From positions 89,148 to 153,147 of the forward strand of contig CAWCOF010000017.1 of the NCBI GenBank assembly GCA_963797005.1: a DNA stretch of 64,000 bases. The letters are read 5' to 3'. The DNA is from AWTP1-13 sp963797005. GTDB taxonomy: Bacteria > Pseudomonadota > Alphaproteobacteria > Rhizobiales > Hyphomicrobiaceae. This document shows positions 53,888 to 62,507 of this stretch, one piece after another. The notes below the pieces were generated by a model. That model was not told where the DNA came from. It did not search any database and saw only the letters and a list, made by a program, of their open reading frames with translations. How positions within the stretch are numbered: the stretch's first letter is position 1; every line of letters begins with the position of its first letter. Both the position numbers and the translations under genes were made by a program.

Positions 53888-56136
53888 CGGGCGCGCCGAG
53901 GCTGGCCGGACGAGCGATCCTTCCAGTTTTCACCTCGACGATCTTCTTGAGCGCGCTGCTGCTGTTCTCGGTGCAGCCGATGTTTGCCAAGATGGTGCTG
54001 CCGACGCTCGGCGGCGCGCCGGCGGTCTGGGCAGTCTCTATGTGCTTCTTCCAGGTGCTTTTGCTGCTGGGATATGTCTATGCGCACCTGATCGACCGGC
54101 ACGCGCCGAGACGCTTCGCCCTGCCGCTGCACCTGGCAGTCCTCGTTCTTGCTTTCGTTGCCTTGCCGGTCGCCCTGCCGGCAACGGCGCGGAACGTGCC
54201 CGACAACGCCTATCTGGAGCTGATCGCCATCCTCGCCGTGGGCGTCGGCCTGCCCTTCTTCGCGCTCGCCGCCAACGCACCGTTGCTGCAGGCGTGGTTC
54301 GCCCGCGCCGGCCACAGCCAAAGCGCGGACGCCTATTCTCTCTATCGCGCCAGCAACGCCGGCAGCCTGGTCGCGCTTGCCGCCTACCCGACATTGGTCG
54401 AGCCGCTGCTGCCGCTGGGTCTGCAGAGCCGGCTTTGGACCGCAGGCTTCGTGCTGCTCGCCTTTGCGATCGCCGGTTGCGGACTTCTGGCGCGCCCGCG
54501 AGGGCTCCCTGAATCGATCCAAACTCAGATGCGGGACGCAACCGGCAAGCATCTCGACGAGCATTGGCGCGAGCGCACCTCCTGGGCCTTCCTGGCCTTC
54601 GTCCCCTCGGGCCTGCTGGTGGCCTTCACCACCTACGTGTCCACCGACCTCGCCTCTGCGCCCCTTCTTTGGGTGATCCCGCTGGCGATCTATCTCGCGA
54701 CCTTCATTGCGGCCTTCCGGCCAAGGCCGCCGATCAGCCAGCGCACCCTCGGCATCCTGCAGCCGGTGAGCTTCGCGCTCACGCTGGTGCTGATGGAGTG
54801 GGAAACGAGCTTCAGCTGGCTTCTGGCGTCCAGCGCCGGCGCCATGGCCTTCACCGTCACCTGCCTGGTCTGCCATCGCGAGCTTTACGAGCGCCGGCCC
54901 GGCACCGAACGCCTGACCGACTTCTATCTATGGCTTTCCGTCGGTGGCGCCCTGGGCGGCATCTTCTCGGCGCTGCTGGCGCCGTACCTCTTCAGCAACG
55001 TGCTGGAGTTCCCTCTCCTGCTGGGCCTCGGCCTGCTGTGGCGCTTCAGCCGGACCTGGCCCGGCGGGTCCTCCCGGGATTTGACGCTACTCCTCACGGC
55101 GCTCGCCGCCGCGGTCATTCTCGTGCTGCTCGCCGCATTCGCGGCACCGTGGACCTGGACGCAAGACTTGCGCTTCTACGTGCTGGCCGGGCTCGGCGCG
55201 GCGCTTGTTGCAACCCTGCGCTGGCCGATCCCGGAGCAAGCTGCGACAGCGGCCCTGCTGCTCGCCGTTATCGCGGTCCCCAACGGCAACCGGCCCGTGC
55301 ACGTGGCACGCAGCTTCTACGGCACGCACAAGGTGGTGGAGCGGCCCGGCAGTCCCTATCGCATCCTGATGCACGGCGTCACTTTGCACGGCGCCCAGAG
55401 GATTGCGCCGAAAGGCTCGACGGCGCGACCGCTGCCGCTCACCTACTACCATCCGAGCGGCCCGCTGGCGCGCGGGCTTCTGCTGGCGCGCGCCGCCGGC
55501 GGGGGGCCAAGCCAACCGCTGCGCGTCGGCATCATCGGCCTCGGCACTGGGGCCATGGCTTGCCATGCCATCGACGGCGACCGCTGGAGCTTCTTCGAGC
55601 TCGACCCGGAAGTGATCAAGATTGCCAGCAACCCCGCTTACTTCACCTATCTCAGCATCTGCCAGCCGAACGCGCGCATCGTGGCCGGCGACGCCCGCCT
55701 GACGATTGCCAGGGAACCGCCGGGCTCGTTCGACTATCTGGTGGTCGACGCCTTCTCCTCCGATGCCATCCCGGTTCACCTCCTGACCGTCGAGGCCATC
55801 GAACTCTATTCGCGCCTTCTGTCTCCACGTGGCGTGCTGGCGGTCCACGTCTCCAACCAGAACCTCGACCTGACGCCGGTGGTGGAAAGCAATCTCGCTC
55901 GCATTCCCGGGCTCGCGGGCATCTACGCACAGGGCGAGAGCGGCGGCGGCGCCATCCGCTCGCAGGTAATCCTGATCGCGCGGGATGAGCGCCTCCTGGC
56001 GTCGGCGCTGGCGTGGCCCAGGAGCCGGCGGCTCGACTACCCGTCTGCGCGCCCATGGACGGACGACTACTCCGACGTGATCACACCCTTCGCGCGCCGG
56101 CTGGGGGCGAAGCTCCGTGCGGCGCTCGGAGAGTAG
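53884..56136 (+). CDS. Membrane spermidine-synthase-like protein (fused MFS-like membrane part and methyltransferase-fold domain)
   Basis: The 750-residue protein starts at GTG 53884. Residues about 10-430 form many membrane spans (IFLSALLLFSVQPMFAKMVLPTLGGAPAVWAVSMCFFQ is the typical opening of the family), and residues about 490-740 form a spermidine-synthase-like Rossmann domain (VGIIGLGTGAMACHA, WSFFELDPEVIKIAS, ARIVAGDARLTI, YLVVDAFSSDAIPVHLLT). Several bacteria carry such fused proteins; polyamine synthase activity has not been shown for most, and the substrate is open. It is in the same operon as the enoyl-CoA hydratase, with a four-base overlap once the upstream indel is discounted. 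Confidence 0.85.
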   Translation: MTGAPRLAGRAILPVFTSTIFLSALLLFSVQPMFAKMVLPTLGGAPAVWAVSMCFFQVLLLLGYVYAHLIDRHAPRRFALPLHLAVLVLAFVALPVALPATARNVPDNAYLELIAILAVGVGLPFFALAANAPLLQAWFARAGHSQSADAYSLYRASNAGSLVALAAYPTLVEPLLPLGLQSRLWTAGFVLLAFAIAGCGLLARPRGLPESIQTQMRDATGKHLDEHWRERTSWAFLAFVPSGLLVAFTTYVSTDLASAPLLWVIPLAIYLATFIAAFRPRPPISQRTLGILQPVSFALTLVLMEWETSFSWLLASSAGAMAFTVTCLVCHRELYERRPGTERLTDFYLWLSVGGALGGIFSALLAPYLFSNVLEFPLLLGLGLLWRFSRTWPGGSSRDLTLLLTALAAAVILVLLAAFAAPWTWTQDLRFYVLAGLGAALVATLRWPIPEQAATAALLLAVIAVPNGNRPVHVARSFYGTHKVVERPGSPYRILMHGVTLHGAQRIAPKGSTARPLPLTYYHPSGPLARGLLLARAAGGGPSQPLRVGIIGLGTGAMACHAIDGDRWSFFELDPEVIKIASNPAYFTYLSICQPNARIVAGDARLTIAREPPGSFDYLVVDAFSSDAIPVHLLTVEAIELYSRLLSPRGVLAVHVSNQNLDLTPVVESNLARIPGLAGIYAQGESGGGAIRSQVILIARDERLLASALAWPRSRRLDYPSARPWTDDYSDVITPFARRLGAKLRAALGE

Positions 56137-56158
56137 GGCTTAAGGTCGCCCGCGCGAT

Positions 56159-56668
56159 CTAACGCTTGGGGATGACGACGCCGAGGTAGGGCGCGGCCGG
56201 AGTCGCGCTAGGTCCCACCGGCGACGACACCCGATTGCGGATCGGCTTCAGGCTCTTGAGATGGCGCGCCAGCGCGTGCGCGTCCTCGTCGTTCAGCGCC
56301 GCTTAGGCATGCCACGGCATCACGGGCGCCAGCACGCGGCCGTCGGGCCGCACGCCCGTGCGTACTGCACGGATGATGTCGGCGTCGCTCCAGGCGCCGA
56401 GACCGGTCTCCCGATCCGATGTCAGGTTCGGCGGATAGAAATAGCCAAGATCGGGGATGTGAAAGCCGATGTCGGAGCCGGCAAGGCTGCGGGTCGGCTC
56501 CGGCTTGCCGACCAAGGCGCCCGGCGTATGGCACCCTCCGCAATCCATGATCCGCGCAAGATATTCGCCGCGCGACGCGGAGTGGTCGACCTCCACCAGC
56601 GCCGGCGTTGCCGCCAGCGCGACAACGACGGTCAGGCCGGCTCCCAGACAGTTCCTATATTTTGACAT
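56159..56668 (-). pseudogene. Mono-haem cytochrome c, interrupted by an in-frame stop
   Basis: The frame starts at ATG 56668 with a signal peptide (GLTVVVALAATPALVEV) and has the haem site CGGCH (in MDCGGCHTPG), then NLTSDRETGLGAWSDADIIRAVRTG and APVMPWHA. A TAA at 56303-56305 follows. The same frame continues AALNDEDAHALARHLKSLKPIRN and ends at 56159, which is the usual C-terminal part of this class, where a Tyr codon would be expected at the stop (PWHAYAAL). So one base change (TAC or TAT to TAA) truncates the protein before its last helix. The haem Met (VMPW) is still encoded. Electron partner unknown. Confidence 0.8.
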
Positions 56669-56720
56669 CCTCGATCCTCCCGGTGTTTCGATTTCAGGCC
56701 GGCGAGCCTCTGCCGCCGTT

Positions 56721-57326
56721 CTACTTCCTGGCTGCGTCCACGAGCGCTCGGATGGCCCACCGCTTCACCTTGCGCGCGTCGGCATCGTCCAGTTGCAGCA
56801 CGTCCTTGCACACCACCATCGCCTCCGTGCCGATGACGAGGGCGAGCGCCTTGCGGAGCGTATCGAGAGCGGCCGGCTTGAACTGCTTGCGGGCGGGCGC
56901 GAGAGCGGCCTCGATCAGAGGCGTGCGGCGGTTCTGCCTGCGTGGCACCGTTGCGTCGTCCTCGCCCCCGATGCCCCGCTGCAACGTATGCACCAGCATC
57001 AGGCGAAGCGGCGCCTCGTTGGCGAGGATCATGTCGTGCAGCGCGGTATCGGCGCGCTGCAGGCGCTCGACCGGATCGGCCGACGTCTCGCCGTCGAACA
57101 GATGGTCCGCCTCCGGGATCGCGACGTCGAGCGATGCCTCGAGCAGCAGCGCCTCGGCGCTCGGGAAATAGCGGTAGGCCGTCGCCCGCGACACGAGCGC
57201 CTCCTCGGCGATCTCCTCGAGGCTGGGCTTGGAGCCCTGCTTCATGAGGCGCGAGGCGGCCTGCAGCAGGTCCTTGCGCGTCCGCGTCCGCTGGTTGCCG
57301 CGCCGCGTTCGTTCGGTGGTGCTCAT
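56721..57326 (-). CDS. TetR-family transcriptional regulator
   Basis: The 201-residue protein has a TetR HTH near the N-terminus (TRKDLLQAASRLMKQGSKPSLEEIAEEALVSRATAYRYFPSAEALLLEASL) and a helical ligand-binding part. It starts one base after the stop of the SnoaL-like gene, so the two are co-transcribed, SnoaL first. An inverted repeat upstream of that gene (57793-57810) is the probable operator and would give autoregulation. Confidence 0.9.
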   Translation of the reverse strand: MSTTERTRRGNQRTRTRKDLLQAASRLMKQGSKPSLEEIAEEALVSRATAYRYFPSAEALLLEASLDVAIPEADHLFDGETSADPVERLQRADTALHDMILANEAPLRLMLVHTLQRGIGGEDDATVPRRQNRRTPLIEAALAPARKQFKPAALDTLRKALALVIGTEAMVVCKDVLQLDDADARKVKRWAIRALVDAARK

Positions 57327-57327
57327 C

Positions 57328-57750
57328 TCAACCCTGCGGAAGCTGGCGGATGATGGCGGCCAGGTCGACCCACACGTTCTCGCGGCTGATGTCGCCGCCG
57401 TCGGCGAACTCGATGACGTGCAGCAGGCGGAACTCGAGCGGGCGGCCCTTGCCCTCGAGGCCGAATGGCCTGCCCGGCGCTTTGCCGCGCCACAGCGACT
57501 CGTCGACCAGGAAACGATCGCCGTAGAGGCGCCTGAGGCATTCGACCTTGCCTTCGGCGAGATCGACGAACAGGGCCTCGTAGAAGCGGCGGGCGCCTTC
57601 CCGGCCATGCGTCGGCCCGGTGGGCCAGCCGACGATGTCATGCTCCACGTCGGGCGAGAGCGTCGCCAGCACGCCCTCGACGTCGTCTCGGGCCTCGAAA
57701 GTGAAGTGCTCGTCGATCTTGGCGTCCATCTCCGCGCGGGTCATCGCCAT
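57328..57750 (-). CDS. SnoaL-like NTF2-fold protein
   Basis: The 140-residue protein has the NTF2-like fold: MDAKIDEHFTFEARDDVEGVLATLSPDVEHDIVGWPTGPTHGREGARRFYEALFVDL, then RLLHVIEFADGGDISRENVWVDLAAIIRQL. It is the first gene of an operon with a TetR regulator. ATG 57744 is an alternative start. Substrate unknown. It is a different subfamily from the SnoaL-like protein at 40148-40594, but has the same kind of regulatory partner. Confidence 0.85.
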   Translation of the reverse strand: MAMTRAEMDAKIDEHFTFEARDDVEGVLATLSPDVEHDIVGWPTGPTHGREGARRFYEALFVDLAEGKVECLRRLYGDRFLVDESLWRGKAPGRPFGLEGKGRPLEFRLLHVIEFADGGDISRENVWVDLAAIIRQLPQG

Positions 57751-57792
57751 GGCTGGATCCTCTCCGCTGTTTCTTGATACCGTAAACTTGTA

Positions 57793-57810
57793 ATGAGATC
57801 TATGTCTCAT
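57793..57810. promoter_or_regulatory. Inverted repeat upstream of the SnoaL-TetR operon
   Basis: ATGAGA at 57793-57798 and TCTCAT at 57805-57810 form exact six-base arms with six bases between. It lies 43 bases upstream of the SnoaL-like start and is the best candidate operator for the TetR protein of the operon. Confidence 0.5.
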
Positions 57811-57913
57811 GTCAATATCCATGTCGCATTTCGCGAGTGGCGCCCTGCCGCGGCACGGTCTCGCGGTGGCTTCGGCGCCCGAAGTGCGTCGATCGAAGGG
57901 AGTGAAAGAGGCC

Positions 57914-58780
57914 TTAGCGCCTTGTTGGGCCCGATGCCGGATCGGCACAGCGCTCGATAACGGGGCGAGCGTCGGCGACCGCGGTCTTGGCAGCAGCCAG
58001 AAACGCCCGCTTCAAGGCCTCGCCGCGTTTTGTCGCGACGAGTTGCGGCCAGCAGCCGGCCAGCGCATCCGCGGCCAGGACAGCGGCGAGGCTGGTGCGC
58101 GATGGCGACCGCCTCCCGCCGGCCCCATCGGCCGGAGGGACCGCGACGAGCGCGTCGAGCGCTCGTGCGCCGGTGTTGGGCGCCCCCGAGGCGACTCCTT
58201 CTGGCGCCACGGCAGAGACGACCAGCACATTGGCGAGGCCAAAGGCCGCGGGCCATACGGGTTCGCGATCGATATCCTTGCCTTCGTCGCCCGCGGCAAC
58301 GAAGAAAAGCAGATCCTTGAAGTGGATTGCCGCCTGACGAAACGGCCCCCAGTCGCTCTGCTTACGGCTCCAGGCTGGCACCACGACGATGCGGGCCGGC
58401 GTGTGGGCGACGAAGGCCACCGCACGGGCGAGCGATCTGGGATCGTCGGGATCGATCCTGACGGGGACGATGCGCCGGCCCGCCGCACCGATGGCCCTGA
58501 CGAGTGCGTTCCCGTCGCCACCCCAAGCCCCAGCGTCGCCGCTGGCGTGGTAGGGGCGGTTGTCGTTGTCGACGAGGTCCCAGCCGATCAGCTCCCCCTC
58601 GCCGTCCCTGGCAAGCCGCCGCGCGACCTCGGGCAACGTGTAGTCGATGCCGGTACCGATCAGCGCGATGGCCACGCCGCCCGGATCGCGGCCGGGCGGC
58701 AGCGGCGGGTCCCGCTGGCCGGCGGCGGGCGAGACCGACACGAGCGTGGCGACCACGCACAGGACCCAAAGACGCGGCAT
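57914..58780 (-). CDS. Subtilase-like exported protein lacking catalytic Asp and His
   Basis: The 288-residue protein has a signal peptide (PRLWVLCVVATLVSVSPAAG) and a peptidase S8-like layout. GGVAIALIGTGIDYTLPEV stands where VAVIDTGID is expected, so the catalytic Asp is Gly. The HGTHVAG site is replaced by GGDGNALVRAIG, so the His is missing. Only the Ser region (SRTSLAAVLAADAL, compare GTSxAAP) remains. It is therefore probably a non-proteolytic relative. It lies 14 bases after mobB at the end of the fdhD-mobA-mobB operon. ATG 58810, overlapping mobB, is an alternative start. Confidence 0.65.
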   Translation of the reverse strand: MPRLWVLCVVATLVSVSPAAGQRDPPLPPGRDPGGVAIALIGTGIDYTLPEVARRLARDGEGELIGWDLVDNDNRPYHASGDAGAWGGDGNALVRAIGAAGRRIVPVRIDPDDPRSLARAVAFVAHTPARIVVVPAWSRKQSDWGPFRQAAIHFKDLLFFVAAGDEGKDIDREPVWPAAFGLANVLVVSAVAPEGVASGAPNTGARALDALVAVPPADGAGGRRSPSRTSLAAVLAADALAGCWPQLVATKRGEALKRAFLAAAKTAVADARPVIERCADPASGPTRR

Positions 58781-58793
58781 TCCCGTTTCGCGC

Positions 58794-59327
58794 CTATCCC
58801 ACGGGCCCAAGCTTCACCGCGGCCAGAATGAAATCGGCAATCCTCCCCACGTCGTCGAGCGGGAAGGTCGGCAAGCCTCGAGCATCGCTCACGGCGTGAT
58901 CGGCAGCGATTGCAATGACGTTGGGAACCTTCCCGGCCAGCGGCTCCCGGCCCGCGGCATCGCTGCGCCGCGCCTCGATCTTGGGGATGGAGGAGAGCTT
59001 GTAGCCCTCGACGATCACCAAGTCGCAGGGGTCGAGCCAGGAGATCACCTCGGCGAGATCCGGCTCCGGCACGCCCCCGAGCTCCCTTATCACCGCCCAA
59101 CGATCGCGCGACACGACGGCGACCTGGCTCGCGCCGGCACGCCGGTGCCGGGCGCTGTCGGTCTCGGCATCGTCGATCTGGAAGGCGTGATGCGCATGCT
59201 TGACGGTGGCGACCTTGATGCCGCGGCTCGTCAGCTCGGCGATCAGCCGCGTGACGAGCGTGGTCTTGCCGGACTTCTTCCAGCCGGCGATGCCGATCAC
59301 GGGCGGGCTGCCGGCAGGCGGGCTCAT
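58794..59327 (-). CDS. mobB: Molybdopterin-guanine dinucleotide biosynthesis adapter protein MobB
   Basis: MobB binds GTP and helps MobA attach GMP to molybdopterin. The 177-residue protein has the P-loop GWKKSGKTTLVTRLI near the N-terminus, the VKHAHHAFQIDDAETDSARHRRAGA region characteristic of MobB, and LVIVEGYKLSSIPKIEARR. Its ATG directly follows the mobA stop (TGA ATG). The operon also holds fdhD, so the product is probably bis-MGD for a formate dehydrogenase, whose structural genes are outside the window. Confidence 0.95.
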   Translation of the reverse strand: MSPPAGSPPVIGIAGWKKSGKTTLVTRLIAELTSRGIKVATVKHAHHAFQIDDAETDSARHRRAGASQVAVVSRDRWAVIRELGGVPEPDLAEVISWLDPCDLVIVEGYKLSSIPKIEARRSDAAGREPLAGKVPNVIAIAADHAVSDARGLPTFPLDDVGRIADFILAAVKLGPVG

Positions 59328-59975
59328 TCACGGGACCTTGGCGAGGATCGCGCGCAGCTCTTCGAGCTCTTCCGGCGTGTTGGCATTGAAGAACGGGTCG
59401 AGCTCCACGCCGCCGATGCAAGCCGGCGGAAACGGCACGGGCACGGTACCATGCCGGTCCGTCCAGTGCAGCACCTTGCGCACGCCCTGCGCGAGCTGTG
59501 CTTCCAGGTCATCGGCGAGCGCGACCGGCCACAGGCCGATCACCGGATGCAGCTCGCCGTGCGACTGGGCGAGCGCGATCGACTTGCCGGGCGCAGCCGC
59601 TGCGGCGGCCAGCAGCCGGACGACAAGGTCGGCGGGCAGGAGCGGTGCGTCCGCGGCCGCCGTGACGACCCAGCGCGCCTCGGGCGCGTGCACGGCAGAC
59701 CAGCGCATGCCGGCGAGCACGCCGGCCAGCGGACCGACGAAACCCGCGACCGTGTCGGGGATCACGTCGAGGCCGAAGCGGGCGAAGCGATCCGGATCGC
59801 CGTTGGCATTGATGGCGATGGCGCCGACCTGCGGCTTGAGCCGGTCGATGACGTGGCCGAGCATGGGCTTGCCACCAAGCTCGAGCAGCCCCTTATCGCC
59901 GCCGCCCATGCGCCGCGACTGGCCGCCGGCCAGAATGATGCCGGTGACACTCGGGGAAGAGTTTCTCCCAGCCAT
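59328..59975 (-). CDS. mobA: Molybdenum cofactor guanylyltransferase MobA
   Basis: MobA links GMP to molybdopterin to make MGD. The 215-residue protein starts with GIILAGGQSRRMGGGDKGLLELGGKPMLGHVIDRL, the nucleotidyltransferase signature with LAGGxSRRMG, then VGPLAGVLAGMRWS, VTAAADAPLLPADLV and the C-terminal FFNANTPEELEEL. It lies three bases downstream of the fdhD stop and directly upstream of mobB. Confidence 0.95.
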   Translation of the reverse strand: MAGRNSSPSVTGIILAGGQSRRMGGGDKGLLELGGKPMLGHVIDRLKPQVGAIAINANGDPDRFARFGLDVIPDTVAGFVGPLAGVLAGMRWSAVHAPEARWVVTAAADAPLLPADLVVRLLAAAAAAPGKSIALAQSHGELHPVIGLWPVALADDLEAQLAQGVRKVLHWTDRHGTVPVPFPPACIGGVELDPFFNANTPEELEELRAILAKVP

Positions 59976-59978
59976 TCC

Positions 59979-60909
59979 CTAATCCATGGCCTCGGCGTGG
60001 CTGCCCTTGCGGACGTGCCGCTTGTCCTCCTCCTCGGCGCGCGACACGTCGGCGTCGAACACGATGCGCTCGGCGCCCGAGAGCGCCACGAACCGCTTGC
60101 CGCGAGCGCGGCCGATCAAGCGTGAGGCCGGCCTTCTTTGCCAGCTCCACGCCCCACGCAGTGAAGCCCGACCGCGACACCAGCACGGGGATGCCCATCT
60201 TCACCGTCTTGATCACCATCTCCGAGGTGAGCCGGCCGGTGGTGTAGAAGATCTTGTCTTCGGGCTTTATGCGCTCAAGGAACATGTAGCCCGCGATCTT
60301 GTCGACGGCGTTGTGGCGGCCCACGTCCTCCATGTAGATCAGCGGCCGATCGGCCTTAGCCAGGACGCAGCCATGGATGGCGCCGGCCTTGAGATAGAGG
60401 CTGGGCTCGGTGTTGATCTTCCTGGTGAGCTGATAGAGCCACGACGTCCTCACCCGGGCATCGGGGTCCAGGGCGACCTTGTCGAACTCCTCCATCAGGT
60501 CGCCGAAAACGGTGCCCTGGGCGCAGCCGGAGGTCTGCGTCTTCTTCTTCAGCTTGTCCTCGAAATCGGTCTGGCGCCGCGTGCGCACGACCACGGTCGA
60601 GATGTCGTCATCGTAGTCGACCGCCGTGATCTCGTCCTCGGCGCGCAGCATGTTCTGGTTGAGCAGGTAGCCGACCGCCAGCAGGTCGGGCCGGTCGCCG
60701 ATGGTCATCATCGTCACGATCTCGCGCGCGTTGAGGAACAGCGTCAGCGGCCGCTCGGTGACGACGGTGGTCTCGACTGCCTTGCCTTCATGGTCGATGC
60801 CGGTCACGGCGACGGACAGGCGCGGATCTTCGGGATCGGGCCGGACTTGGAACTCCTTCACGGGGCTCTCCACTCGCAGCTCTCCTTGTCGACCACTTGT
60901 CTCGGCCAT
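59979..60909 (-). pseudogene. fdhD: Formate dehydrogenase accessory sulfurtransferase FdhD, frameshifted near the C-terminus
   Basis: FdhD carries sulfur from IscS to the molybdenum cofactor of formate dehydrogenase. The protein shows TTVVTERPLTLFLNAREIVTMMTIGDRPDLLAVGYLL, AIHGCVLAKADRPLIYMEDVGRHNAVDKIAGYM and TTGRLTSEMVIKTVKMGIPVLVSRSGFTAWGVELAKKAGLTL. After LTL the frame breaks: removing one base in the AA at 60118-60119 restores IGRARGKRFVALSGAERIVF and a normal end (SHAEAMD, TAG 59979-59981). The sulfur-carrying loop reads SGCAQGT, with one Cys in place of the CxxC of E. coli FdhD. ATG 60909 begins the operon. Confidence 0.88.
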
Positions 60910-61168
60910 CTGCTGCCGGCCACGACAAGCGCAAGGATATTGGTTAAGGGCAATGCCCGGGCCTTTGCGACCTATTCTACCATTGAGGGCGAAAAGCACG
61001 CCCCCTATAGTTGCTCACCGCAAGGGCCAAAAGCTGGTCCGAGAGGAAGGCCTGCCCCGGCAGGCGGTACGGCGGGCCCTATTGCTTCCTGCATCTTCCA
61101 GGCCGTTCGCCGACGCTGCCCGAGATCGCTCTCCGTCCCGGCTCGACTACTGAGGAGGAATGCCCGTC

Positions 61169-62281
<1,113 letters not shown>

Positions 62282-62507
62282 TAGCTTCGAGCCTCTCACT
62301 CCCGCGGCGGACGGTGCCATCCATGGGCCATCCATGGGGTTGCGAGGGGGGTCTCCAATGCCCAAATGCTCCCCATGCAATGGACCGCGGCGGCGGTGAC
62401 ATCGCGCGCCGGCTCTGTCACAATCGCCTGATCCTGCCCATCAACAGCGCCGCTTTGCTGCCGACGGCAAATGCGGTTGTCCCACACAGCGCGCGGCGAG
62501 AGCATCC

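Noticed and set aside
53065..56136. A genuine hydratase/spermidine-synthase fusion enzyme
   Set aside because: The normal hydratase end and the GTGA overlap reappear on removal of one base, so two genes explain the data better.
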